From the NCBI GenBank assembly GCA_036023115.1, contig JAYKKT010000073.1:14137001-14201000 (forward strand): DNA of 64,000 nucleotides, in the 5' to 3' direction. A program made the position numbers and the translations under genes. Shown here piece after piece: positions 35,901 through 47,900 of this stretch. The notes beneath the pieces were generated by a model. It made no database searches. It saw only the letters and a list, made by a program, of their open reading frames with translations, and had not been told where the DNA came from. Every line of letters begins with the position of its first letter. Position 1 is the stretch's first letter. The DNA is from Brasenia schreberi. Its lineage: Eukaryota; Streptophyta; Magnoliopsida; Nymphaeales; Cabombaceae.

Positions 35901-38900
35901 GATGAAATGCCTAAGAGAGATGTTTACCTGCATTTGCTAAAATAATGAAGAGGGCTAAAAATTAAGAGAAAAACTTTGAAGAAGGTATGAAGTAGTAGTG
36001 ATGATTTCTTCATTGGAAAAACAATTGAATGAAAATAGAAGGAAAGATGGAATGTAGAAAATCAGTCTTGTTTCACTACATATGCATAAAAAATTAAATC
36101 ATAGAAGAGGCCACATGAATTTGATGGTATGAAATGTGGCAATATCTCCAAGAAGCATGAAAGTTAAAACCTTGAGTTGCTGAAGTAAACAGCCAGGAGG
36201 GCTGGAAAAGCGGTTGCAGTCACCATGTGAATGGGTGTAGACCGATTAGTATAAGCAGATGTTTGTATTCTGCTATTTGAGTGGTAGAGAGAGGGTACCC
36301 AACCAACACACCGGTTGCAGCCACCATGTGAAGTGGCGCAGGAAAAGCCATGTAAGTGTGTATGGTGGAGTAGTACCTCCTATCCCAAAAGATCAGCTTT
36401 CTCAAGAGTAGAAGAAACATGACTTTTAAGTATAGCTGCCCAATCACTTTATGGAGTAGAAGAAAGAGAGAGGGAGCAACCGATACCCATAGAAGGGTCG
36501 TATGCTACCCATGTGTTCTTGACTGTTCAAGTTATTTTACAGAAGCCTCGAAGAGATCGCTCGTGCACATGTGGTGAAGAAAGAACCACTTTTTTTAAGT
36601 TTGGAATTTGAAGTATCTCACTCCGAACTTGAGGGAGGGTGTTGAAGAATATGAGTTTAGAGTCAGTTTTAGTGAATTTGATTTTTCTAGGTATTATTGT
36701 AATTGTTCGAAGTCGTAAGGGTATTTTGGTAATTTTTACACTAGGAGTATTTTGGTTATTTTACATTTTACAGCTCCTTATATAAGGGCTAATAGGTTGT
36801 ATTAGGGTTTAAGTTGCTCAAATTAAGAAAGAGAGAGAAAGAGGGGGCGGCCTCCATTGGAGGTACGCCCCTCCTCCGATCTTCATATTTTCTCTTCGAT
36901 GTTTCTTTATGTTTGTGATTTTCAATCTCCGCTGTGCAACCACGTTTTCCAACAGGGGAGACTGTCTTATCTCATGGGACAACAACCATCCCAACTCTTG
37001 ATAATTTATCATATCCTATGTGGAGAAAAGAAGATGCACTTGTCTCATCGTGACTGTTACAATCAATGACACATGCCATTAGTCGTTCATTTATGTATCT
37101 AGATTCATCCTTCGATATATGGAAAGCAGTAAGTGAGGTATACTGCATACACAAAAATGTAGCAAAAGAATATGAGCTTCTCGAGAAAATCAAAAAATAT
37201 AGACAAAGCTCAGGATCTATAAGTGATTATTATGCAAAACTAAGAGGCCTATGGAATGAAGTACAATTTTATATGTCGATTAAATGGTCCTCATGTTCAT
37301 GGGAAAGAAATGCAGAATCTGATAAAAGAAAGGTATTTTATCTACTCTGGGGCATTAACATTGAATTTGAAGCAGTGAAAGTTAATGTCCTTGGCCGAGA
37401 GGAAGTTCTTTCCCTCATAACTGGATATTCCCTATTGATTCGCGAGGAAGATCGACGAAATCTAGAAAAGGAAACCACTCTTTCCTTAGAGAAGAATACA
37501 ATACTTGGTAAAACAGATGTTCAACCAGTCAGTGGGAGAGGTGTTGGAAACGTGGTTGTGCAGCAGATAATACAAAATATCAACACAAGATAAAAAGAAA
37601 AAATGGAAATCGGAGGGGGGGGCAAACCTCTAATGGAGGCCGCCCCCCTTCTTTCTTTCTCTTTCTTAATCTCAGCCACGATATTCCTAATACAACCTAT
37701 CAGCCCTTATATAAGGAGCTGTAAAACGAAAATTGATCGAAATGACCAAAATACCTCTAGTACAGAAAATTACCAAAATACCCCTAGTATTTCGGGCAAG
37801 TACAATAATACCTAAAAACATCATAAATGAACACAAAAAGCACTATCTTCAACACCCCCCTAAGTTGGGAGTGAGATACTTCAAACTCCAAACTTGCAAA
37901 AAAATCTTCATATCTGTTTGCCACGTTCTTCATCTGTTTTCATCACTAATTTGATCAACTTCTTTGGCTGAAAATATCTTCAACTTAGCCTTCCTGGCTT
38001 ATCATCACAAGCAACATCTTTGGCTTCAACATCAACTCAGCCTTCATAGCTGTAACAATATGAACTCAGCCTTCATGACTGTAACAACAACTCATCCATC
38101 CTGGTTGTAACATCATCAAATCAGCCATCCCGGCTGTAACAACATCAAAGCATCCATCCTAGCTGTCACAACATCAAAGCAGCTATCCTGGCTGTAACAT
38201 CAAAGCAGCCATCCTAGCTATAACAACATCAAATCAGTCATCCTGGCTATAACAACATAAGCAGCTACTTTGGCTGTAACACCCATTTTAGCAGTCCTCA
38301 TTGACTACAAACATTTCCTCAAACATTTCATGTTCATGTTAATATCTCTTTCTTTAGCCTTTCATCTGCTCACACGCTTTTCAATACAAGCTTTATTTTC
38401 GATATAACTTCTTCATCGTTAGTCTGCAAATCAAGCAAGCATCTTTCACATCATACCATAATAGTAGCAAGACTCACAATATCAACGTATCTCCAAATGC
38501 AGGAGCATGACCATCCATATAGCAAACCATCATTCTCATCGTCCGCATAACCTGATATAGACATGTACGTGGCTCAACTTGGGCCATCATCATATATTGC
38601 CTCTGCAGCAATTCTTCTCATACATTATGTTAAAACATCAAGTACGAGAATCTCCACTGGTAGTTTAGAGCAGTGTTGTCTGACGCGTATCGCTGGGCTC
38701 CACGATACGGGCGTATCGTATCGTATCATATCGTATCGTATCGTATCATATCATACTTTAATATTAAAAAACTATAAAAATAATTTAAAAAATCAATAAA
38801 ATTAGTAAAAATCTGAAAAAAATCAAGAAAATTCTGAAAAATTTTGGAAAAATCTGGTAATTGCTTTAAATTCATATAATGCAAAGTTTAGCACAAATTG

Positions 38901-41900
38901 AACATTTAATATTGAACAATTGCATCCAAAATTATATATTTTGAATCTAAAAATGAAATACATTTATATTTTACATATTATAAATTTGTTTCAGGATCAT
39001 TAACTAAATAATCTTCATCTTCTCCTTGATGATGTTGTTGCACTTGCACTTCAAATTAATTCATGCAATGTCTTCTTCAGTTAGGACTTAGGAGTGCATT
39101 TTCTTCGTTATCTTCCATAATCCACTCATGTAATATATCAAAATTAACAATCTGCTATCTTTGTACATGTAGTTGTCATATTTGCTAATTTTCATATGTG
39201 TGCAAAACAAAGAGCTCCATTTCTTTGATTATTGAGTCTATGACACCTCAATGATGTGATATTATTACTTGATGATGTCCCCTTTTTCTCTTATTGGAGA
39301 CTAGCTTTTTAAGTAATGCTTGAGCTTCATTTCTCACTTCACAGACTCAGTTAAGCCTCACACACATTGATCATGTTCAACTCAATGCAAGTCATGTAAC
39401 GTGAACCCTAAAATAATGAAGTTGTGAAATCCCTACTCAATGAACCGAGAGAACTAAATGTTTTTAATTGTTTACGATCTTATAAAATTAGAAACTGTTA
39501 GCAAAAATATACCTAAAAGTTGTAACAGAAAGGAAAATGATTTTGTCATAATTTTTTTTTTATACATTATTCTTATTAAATAAATAAAATTATAAACCCA
39601 AATTATAAGCATATTGGAGGATGCCTTTAAGGGAAGTGAAGAGAGGGGAAGAGAGGGCAGAAACATGCAAAAAAAATTTGAAACTTTTTTCTTTTGGAAA
39701 AAAAAATTTTGAAATTTTTTTTTTGATTTTTTTTTGGGCATATCGCCCGTATCGTACGATACGATAACCTGTAAGATACAGGTTACCGTATCGTATCGTG
39801 GCTTCCCACGATACGATACGTATCGCAGTATCGTACCCACAATACGATACGTATCGCACCGTGGCTTCCCACGATACGATACGTATCGCACCTGATAACA
39901 CTGGTTTAGAGGAAGATGCAGCAAAGTTCTTACTGAATGATCTTAAAGGTGGCCACCCAACCACAGCCCTTTGTTCAGAAGTGTTTGGCTTTCTCACATC
40001 TGGCTCCATTACAACTGAAGATGAATCCTTTGGCACAGAAAAATTAGGTTTAAAAGGAACATAGCTGTTCTGGTTATTAGGCAGGAGAGAAGATGAAGAC
40101 GGTGGTTGTGTTTTTGATGGCCATGAAGGTAAACAACTAGATTTGTTGTTCTTTTTAAGGCTAGAGATGTTATCAGAGAGTGAATTTTCAGAAAGATGAT
40201 TTTCTCTGTCCGACCAATCTCCAAGAGATCTTATCCTGCTCTGGAGCATTTGGGTGAAAGACACTGAGTGATCGAACAAAGTCACCAAAAAATCATTGAG
40301 TCCCTTTTGCTTCACATCAACTAGATCGAAGATCCGTTTCACGAATAGATTATCCTTCTTTCTGTTCTTAAACAGAGCTAGATGAAGCTCCTTCTTGTTT
40401 ATCAACCCATTATCAATGACAGAACCACTTATGCTCTTGAAAAAACTCGAAAGAGGGCCTCCACTTCACTAACACTGAAAGCTGTTTGTGCAGACAGAAC
40501 TGTAGGGTCCTCGTATCCTCGAAGTCACTTATTATCTTTTGAATGGAAGCAACCCATGTGTGTAATCGTCCAACAAGTGTCTTAGAACAGAATTCACTTA
40601 AAGAAGCCTACAAACGTAGATAGAATGAAGGTGCCTCAAAAACATTTCTCCAGTTGCTGTGTCCATTGTCTTATCAAATGAGAGATATCCAGAAGAAAGC
40701 AAGAGTTTTCCAGGCTGACAAATCCAAACGTTTCACAACCAATGGTATGAAATCAAACACCCAACAAACCACCTTGGAACTTGGCAATCAGTCACTGCCT
40801 GGGAATGATATTCGAGACACCACCACCTTGGAACTTGACAATCAGTCACTGCCTGGGAATCCACGGGATCACCTTAAATGTGGCCAGTATTACAAGGCCC
40901 ATTACTGCCCAGATGCAGTAAATGCAGCCTCCCAAGTAAAAAATTCTGCTCCGCTTTCTTGGGGATACAAATAATACAGCAGTATGAAATAAATGTGCAG
41001 CCACCATCCATAATGAGTGTGCAGTAGTACACGTGGTCCAATAAATTCAGCCACAAACCTCTTAATGTGTAATAAATACCTTGCTATCAATACTGCAACT
41101 CTGTAACTTCTTTCCATCAACCTTTGAGAACGTTACAACCTTAATAAATACAGCCACCATGCAGTAAATACAGTCCACATTCCAAAATACTCCCGAGTCT
41201 GATCATGAACATCTGACCTTTTCCTCTTCCAAGTTTCTATCGGTACACCAGCCAAAAAATTCTCACTACAAACTTCAAGTTGAAACATCTTATTGCCTGG
41301 TGTATTCTGGCTACATTCCTCTTCTTAATGACTGGTTCCTTGAAAATATGTTTGTTCCATGTTACAATCAGAAAATTACTAGAAGAAGGCACTGTTTCAA
41401 GATTGGTTGCATAACTAGATGCCTATGGAGGTTTTCTGCTTCTGTTTTACCTTTCTTTTCCGATCCTTTACATCAATGCAGAGAGGAGGGTCTTCTATTT
41501 AGTTCTTGTTAAAACCGGAAATCGCCAGATGACACTAAGTGGAATCTTATCTTACGGATTTCTAGCCAACCACTGCATACCACGGTTCTTCTCACCCCAT
41601 TCCTTCATGTGTTCATCCACCACTTTCACGATCCAAGTATCTTCCCTTGTCATGATCGCCAAATTCCAGTTTTCAACATCCACAACAAGAAGCCTGCGTT
41701 GAATTATAGCAATCCTTCCTCTACCTTCTGCCCTTTTCTCTCAGTGAACCAAGGTCGTACAACCGTGACTAAAATAAGCAAAAGAAAGAAGGTTGGCAAA
41801 GCTGCAAGAATGGCGAAATTGATTTCATTGGCTTTAAGAATCTGATTCAACTCCAGCATTGCCGTATCAATATCAAGTTTTAGCTTTTGTATCTGAATCA

Positions 41901-44900
41901 GCAAGGCCCTAGCAAGCTCTCCACCCAAAAGATTTTGAATCGGATGCATCATCTCCTTCTCATACCTAGCCATCACACTTTCCATTATCTCTTGATCAGA
42001 AGCATCCTCAGGAAACTTTTGACCTTTCGTTTGTTCACTGAAAGTCAACAACATTTTATGAAGAGAATTTGCAGTTAGCTGCACTTCTTCAAGTTCCATT
42101 ACACCTTTATGGCGCCTTCTGAATGTCTCAAACAGTTCATCTCTAATTGATAACAGCTGGAGCTCAACATAGTAAGAACAGCCCATCTTAAATCTAGTTC
42201 AGTTACCTCATAATCTTCTTTTCCTTTCTCCTCTTCAACACCATCTCCATTCAAATTAGCCATCGATTTCCATATCACTTTCGACATCATAAACATCTTC
42301 TTCATAGACAAGAGAAGGACCACCCAAAAAAATCTCATCGAGATCAATCTTCTGAACATCTTCCAAATTAACATCTTCACATCAGCAAATCTGATTCTCT
42401 TCAATGTTTGCATTGTCTATGGCTCTGATATCTTGTTGGAAACGTGGTTGCGCAACAGATAATACAAAATATCAACACAAGATAAAAAGAAAAAATAGAA
42501 ATCGGAGGGAGGGCGGACCTCCAATGGAGGCCGCCCCCCTCTTTCTCTCTCTTTCTTAATCTCAGCCACTACATTCCTAATACAACCTATCAACCCTTAT
42601 ATAAGGAGCTGTAAAACAAAAATTGACCAAAATACCCCTAGTACAGAAAATTACCAAAATGCCCCTAGTATTTCGGGTAAGTACAATAATACCTAAAAAC
42701 ATCAGAAATGAACACAAAGAGCACTATCTTCAACCAGAGGGGATGTCGAGGAAGAGGCCGTGACTAACCTCGAGATGATAGAGACAAGTTAAATTGTACA
42801 CACACTAAAGAATTCTGTTGGGACCTTATAGGCTGACCAGATTATTCCAAAGTTCGTGGCAGTTATGCCAATTCTTTAGACTATCACGTGACCAATTTAG
42901 ATCCTCTTCAAGCCCCTTATTAAGAGAGTTGAAGGTCTTGAAGCTCGACTGTGTAACAACAATCCCTCCACTTCTCAACTCAAGTAACCATGACACACCA
43001 CTCCTCCTCTAACTTGGGTAAAACTTCCTCTACTCTAGTCTAAATTATAGATTCTGAAGCTATCGATCATATGGTAGGAGATCAATCTTATTTTTCATAG
43101 TATCAATCCTTAGAGAACTAGGACCTGAATCCGTTCCCTTAATAGCAACAATCATGAGAATACCAAGGCATCGTCCTTTATGAGGTTGTGATTGAGTGCT
43201 TCTGAGGTACTCCCATTAACCTCTTGTTAGAACAACCATTTCTATAGATGTGACCTATGTTGCATGGATACGGGTATGGTAGCAGTACTCGGTAGGGACA
43301 CTTGATTGCTTCTTCAAACTTCGAAGGGATCTAATGCTTCTCAGCATTCATAACAAATCTTTGATAATGCTGAGAAGTGTTGGCATATGAAGTATAATTA
43401 GAGATTGGATATCGTGTACATGTATATTTACCTTTTCTAACAACAATGGGAATCCCCAGGTCATTGTTCAATTCCACTTGAGGATCTGATTCAGGGGAAA
43501 TCTCTGTAGTACATGGTTCTTCAGAATAAACAATCTTCCGCTGTCCTTTTTTGTACGTCAGAATTTCTTTTGATTTCTGTTCATTCTCACTCTGATCAAC
43601 TGTATCAGTATACTCCCCCTCACTAGAAACTAGTGGAAGAACACAGGAAGGAAGTTTAGTAGGCCTTTTCTGAGAAATGTAATAAGGAGTAAATTCAGAA
43701 AAAGTGACATCCATGGAAACATAGAGTTTTTTAAGCAGAGGATCATAATATTTATACCCTTTTTGAGAGGTTGAATAACCAAGAAAAATACACTTTACTG
43801 ACTTGGCATCAAGTTTATCCCGATTTGGAAGGTGGATATGTACAAAACAAGTACACCCAAAGATACGAGGGACTAGATGAAATGGTTTTTATTCTTTATC
43901 AAGTTTCTGAATAGGACTGTCACCCTGGATTGTATTGCTTGGCATTCTATTTATGAGATAAACAACAGTAAGGACAACATCTCCTCGGAACATTGCTTTG
44001 GAGTAGGAGAGTTCTCGCAACTTCTAGAATATGTCGATTTTTTCTCTTAGCAAGACCATTTTGCTGAGGTGTATAAGGACAGGTAGTTTGATGAACAATC
44101 CCCTGTGATTGTAAGTAGTCTTGTAACTGAGTCCCATTGTATTCACCTCCATTATCTGATCGAAGAATTTTAACAGAAGCATTGAATTGAGTACAAATAA
44201 ATTTATGCACTATGAAAAAAATAGAGGAAACTTCATATTTTGATTTTATTAAGTAAACGATTGTAAGACGAGTACAATCATCAATAAAGGAGACAAAATA
44301 CTTATGACCAAATAAAGAAGTGACAGGACTAGGACCCCACATATCGGAATGAATAAGTTCAAAAGGTAGAGACCGCTGAGAATCACTTAAAGGGTAAGAA
44401 GCTCTTTGATGTTTCCCGAGCTGACAAACTTCGCATTCAAACTGAAATTTATTTGACTGGACACTAAGGTGAGGGATAACATATGAAATTTTGGACACAG
44501 GTAGATGATCCAGATTCCAGACAACAATGCCACAGACTAAGCTCTACATCAGGAGTTGTTGCTGTTGAACTACTGTAAGAAGTTGAAGGTTGAGACTGAT
44601 CTTGAAGAATGTATAATTCTTTCTGTAATTCCCAACAGTGATCTTTGGTGTGACGTGATTTGTCACAGCATGAGCAAATAAGTTTGTCTTTTTCATCACA
44701 ATTAAATCTACCACGTTCACGACCACGACTCTAGTGTCCACCTCTGCCACGTAAATGAGGATTATCATCCCATACCTGAAGGGCCTGTTGATCTGTACCA
44801 AGAATATGATCCTTCTCAAGATTCCTGCGATCTTTTACTCTGATTAATAAAGAGTAAACTGTGCCTAATGAAGGAAGCTCTTCTTTGCCCAAAATATTCA

Positions 44901-47900
44901 GTTTGACTGATTCATATTCAGGATTGACACCCCACAATAAATCAAATACTTTCTTCTTCTTTTCAATCTCAGAATTTCTTTCATTATAACAAGCCGAACA
45001 CTTGATATTTGTATAATAAAGGAGTTCATCCCAAAGACCACGAAGATCGGCATAATATTCACTGATAGACCGAGTAGCTTGTTTGAATTTTTTGATTATT
45101 TCTAGTATCTCATATTCTTTTGTAACATTTTTCTTTCGGGAATATGCTTCTGCCACTGCACACCAAATCTCATGAGCAGATTCTAAAAACATAAATGTTT
45201 TGGCGATTGAGAGAATCATTGACTGTAGTAACTAAGAAGATATCAAGGATCTTCTCTTTTCCATGTAGGATAAAGAGTATCATGAGGCTCTGGAATTGGA
45301 GTGTGACCCATTAGATGTGCCCATCTCCCGCTTGCTACAATTGCGAGTTCCACAGATCTGGCCCATTCCAAATAATTTCGGCCATCTAACTTCGTAGAGG
45401 TAATATAAAAATTTTCTGTTTTTTGAATGAAGGAGAATTTTCACCTGTATGGAAGATGTTGTTAATTCCTTTCCCTTTGGCAGCCATTAGTCAAACAATT
45501 TGAAAGAATTTATTTGATCGGATTCGTTGAAGCTGCCACAAACGAATATATCTTGCTTTATTGAATTTCAAGCATCAAGTATAAATGACTATAAATCTGA
45601 ATTTCAGAATTGGTAACTTAGAAGAATGCTTTATACGAATGGGCTCTTCACTGTTATTGGATAGAAAGTAGACGTGAAGATCTAAATCGCACAACAAGCC
45701 TGAGTAAAATTCCCTTATGTGCAATCAAGATACCAAATGCCAAATCACGATATCACGACTTGAATTTTTGAACAAAAAAAAAGACTGATTTCTGTGCGTC
45801 TGAATCTGAAGTCTGAAAGATTCAAGAATGCCAAATCACGAATGCCAAATCACTAGATAACGATACCAAAAATATCATGGGCCTGATTAAAAAACTGCAT
45901 ATGATTTAGTAACTCTGATCATGAAAGAAGCTGAAACTGCTCTTGCATATGAGATCGTCGTGAATCTTCATCAACAACAAAATGAAGTCACTCTTGCATA
46001 TAATAGGGTCAGATAATCTGAAATCATCAATAACAAAAAAAAAAATAGACGTCTTCTACCCAAAATCACAGTAACGTCATCCAATAACATCCAAGAAAAC
46101 TGATTTGCAGCCCTTCTAGACTCTGATACCATATTAAGAATCGATCATTCATTAATCAAAAGAAACATACTTACAATAGTTTGCTGATTGGAGGCATCCC
46201 TCCTATCTGCTCAAAAACTGAACACGGCTCTCTACAGGCTGCCGTTTTCTTCAACTTCCTCTTAATGACCTAAACCCTAATGACTCCTATAAATACCTGG
46301 CCTAACTTAATTCCTAATATACCCCTAATAAGTATTACCTATTACTAAGATAACACAAGACTGAAATAACATAGATATGCACTTACACGACCCAGTATTT
46401 CTTACAAAGCTCTATTAATTTATTTCATTAGCATTCCTTAACAACATGATCAAAGAACAGTGACAGTGTGCTGTCACAAGCACTTTGAAAGCTATAAGAT
46501 CTATAGAATATATATATATATATATGTTTTATAATGTTTCTGAAAACGGAAAACGATAGGTGGGAGCTCTTGGTGGATCCTAACTTTGCCAAACATCTGT
46601 TTGGCAGAACGCTACATATTTCTTCAGTGCATCAATTGCATCTTATCCCAACCCCATGCTAGGAAGAAGTCAGATGTCTTTCCCTAGCTGCAGATAAATT
46701 TTCGGTCAGCACATTAAAAGCATTAACTTTAAAAGGCAAATGCCACAGAAAGAACAAAGCTCATCTGGCATTGGTACCCACTAGTGAGTGTCATTTGTTT
46801 ACTTGCACTCCTGATAATCTTAGCTCCCTTATTACTGAGTGAAACCACTATAGGCCATAGGCACCTCATTTCAACTATGCATACACGGAGAAAGAAGGCA
46901 GGCTCACATTTTTCAGCCAAACAATTCAGACAACGATAAGAAAATATGAATCTGATCATAAGCAACAAAAACCAAAAGAAATGTCACTATCAGAAAAGCT
47001 CCCGGCACATAATTGTATTCAAGATATACAATGTACAGAACTATGACAGTTACCCTCAAATAGCATACCAGGATGAGTGAATGGTCCATCAGCTAGTAGA
47101 TTGTGACTTCCAGAAAAGAATTAATTCTTCAATCAAAAAGGTTGGTGGCGAATAAAATATGCATGAACTCTAGATGACTCAATGGTGACTTACAACCATT
47201 CCCAATGGGTTCTGCCAGTTGATTTCTTGATGGTAATCTTCCCGGAAGTATCTCTCAAACTCCGGCGTATGTACAAGACACTGGATTGCACTGTTCATGA
47301 AACATGTATTTCCAAGATTCAGTAACCCAGTCAAACCGCCCAAGCTTCCCCTCACAACCACACCATTAGCTGCATCTGGACCATCAGCTTCCCTTGCTGG
47401 AGAAGGTAGAAAGTGATTTTGTGGTAACTCTGAACTACAACTTCTAGTTACAACTTTGCTGGTGGACAACCCTCCCCCAATCACTACATCTGGTATGCAG
47501 GATTCCCCCAAAAGAGAAGCAGATTCTTTCCCAACAGAGCCGTTCTCTTGTACGGAACTCATCCAACCACAGAGGACGCACACTGGTGAGCTGAGGAGAG
47601 AGACGCACGCAGGTGAGCTTGCAGTAAGAGGAGCTTAGGAGAGAGACACACCTGCTGAAGAGAGAGACACGCGCAGTGGCACCTGCTGAGGAGAGAGGCG
47701 CATGCAGCGGATTAGATTAGGGTAGACAGTAGCTTTTATAGTGTGCATTTTGAATCGGGTTTACCCATATCCGATCCATTCACGTACCCGGTACCGGTAC
47801 GTGACGTACCCAATCTTGGGTATGCATACCGATACGACAATCGTGGTATGGGTATGTACCTGATGTACCTGTACCCGGTACGTACCGGATACGAGTACGA

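Larger units (their letters stand above)
34884..36954 (+). mobile_element. Non-autonomous LTR retrotransposon D1 carrying an ARF gene segment
   Basis: Two LTRs (34884-35202, 36640-36954) begin TGTTGAAGAATATGAGTTTA and end TTTTC(T/C)AACA. A primer-binding site TGGTATCAGAGCC follows the first LTR (35203-35215), and a polypurine tract CTTGAGGGAGGG precedes the second. The flanking duplication is GGGGA (34879-34883, 36955-36959). The 1.4 kb interior has no gag, protease, integrase or reverse transcriptase. It carries a host-like coding segment at 35455-35757 in the sense direction. D1 is inserted in the gag of Copia B. Confidence 0.9.
37542..42735 (-). mobile_element. Non-autonomous LTR retrotransposon D2 with several captured gene pieces
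   Basis: The LTRs (37542-37854, 42434-42735) are related to those of D1 in reverse orientation. They share CTCCTTATATAAGGGCTGAT, the TATTTTGGTAATTTT block and the AAGAAAGAGAGAGAAAGAGG leader (compare on the minus strand). A worn primer-binding site (GGCTCTGATATCT, 42421-42433) touches the right LTR, and a polypurine tract (CTTAGGGGGG on the minus strand) touches the left one. The duplication is AGAGG (37537-37541, 42736-42740). No retroviral proteins are visible inside. Reading with the element, the order is a DGS1-like segment, an unassigned stretch, a CBL1-like segment fused to an Aux/IAA-like segment, a hAT insertion and a minisatellite. Confidence 0.88.
43331..46444 (-). mobile_element. 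Copia C, truncated (5' LTR, gag, integrase)
   Basis: The right LTR lies at about 46132-46444 (TATTAAGAATCGATC ... TTCCTTAACA on the plus strand), with CTCTGATACCA, the reverse complement of the primer-binding site, just left of it. Reading right to left are gag (45219-44731), integrase and the region between integrase and reverse transcriptase. Reverse transcriptase, RNase H and the left LTR are missing, so C ends abruptly at its junction with B. Confidence 0.75.

Noticed and set aside
37990..38285. Regularly spaced palindromic repeats resembling a CRISPR array
   Set aside because: The units are contiguous and diverged, the spacers are not unique, and the setting is a plant LTR element. It is a minisatellite.
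38690..38760. TATCG arrays as telomeric or centromeric satellite
   Set aside because: They lie at both ends of a 1.2 kb unit with inverted ends and an 8-bp duplication, so they are subterminal transposon repeats.
39590..39910. Continuation of the CBL-Aux/IAA frame to the left
   Set aside because: Beyond 39912 the frame is translated hAT subterminal repeat ([13 protein letters not shown] repeats), not captured gene.
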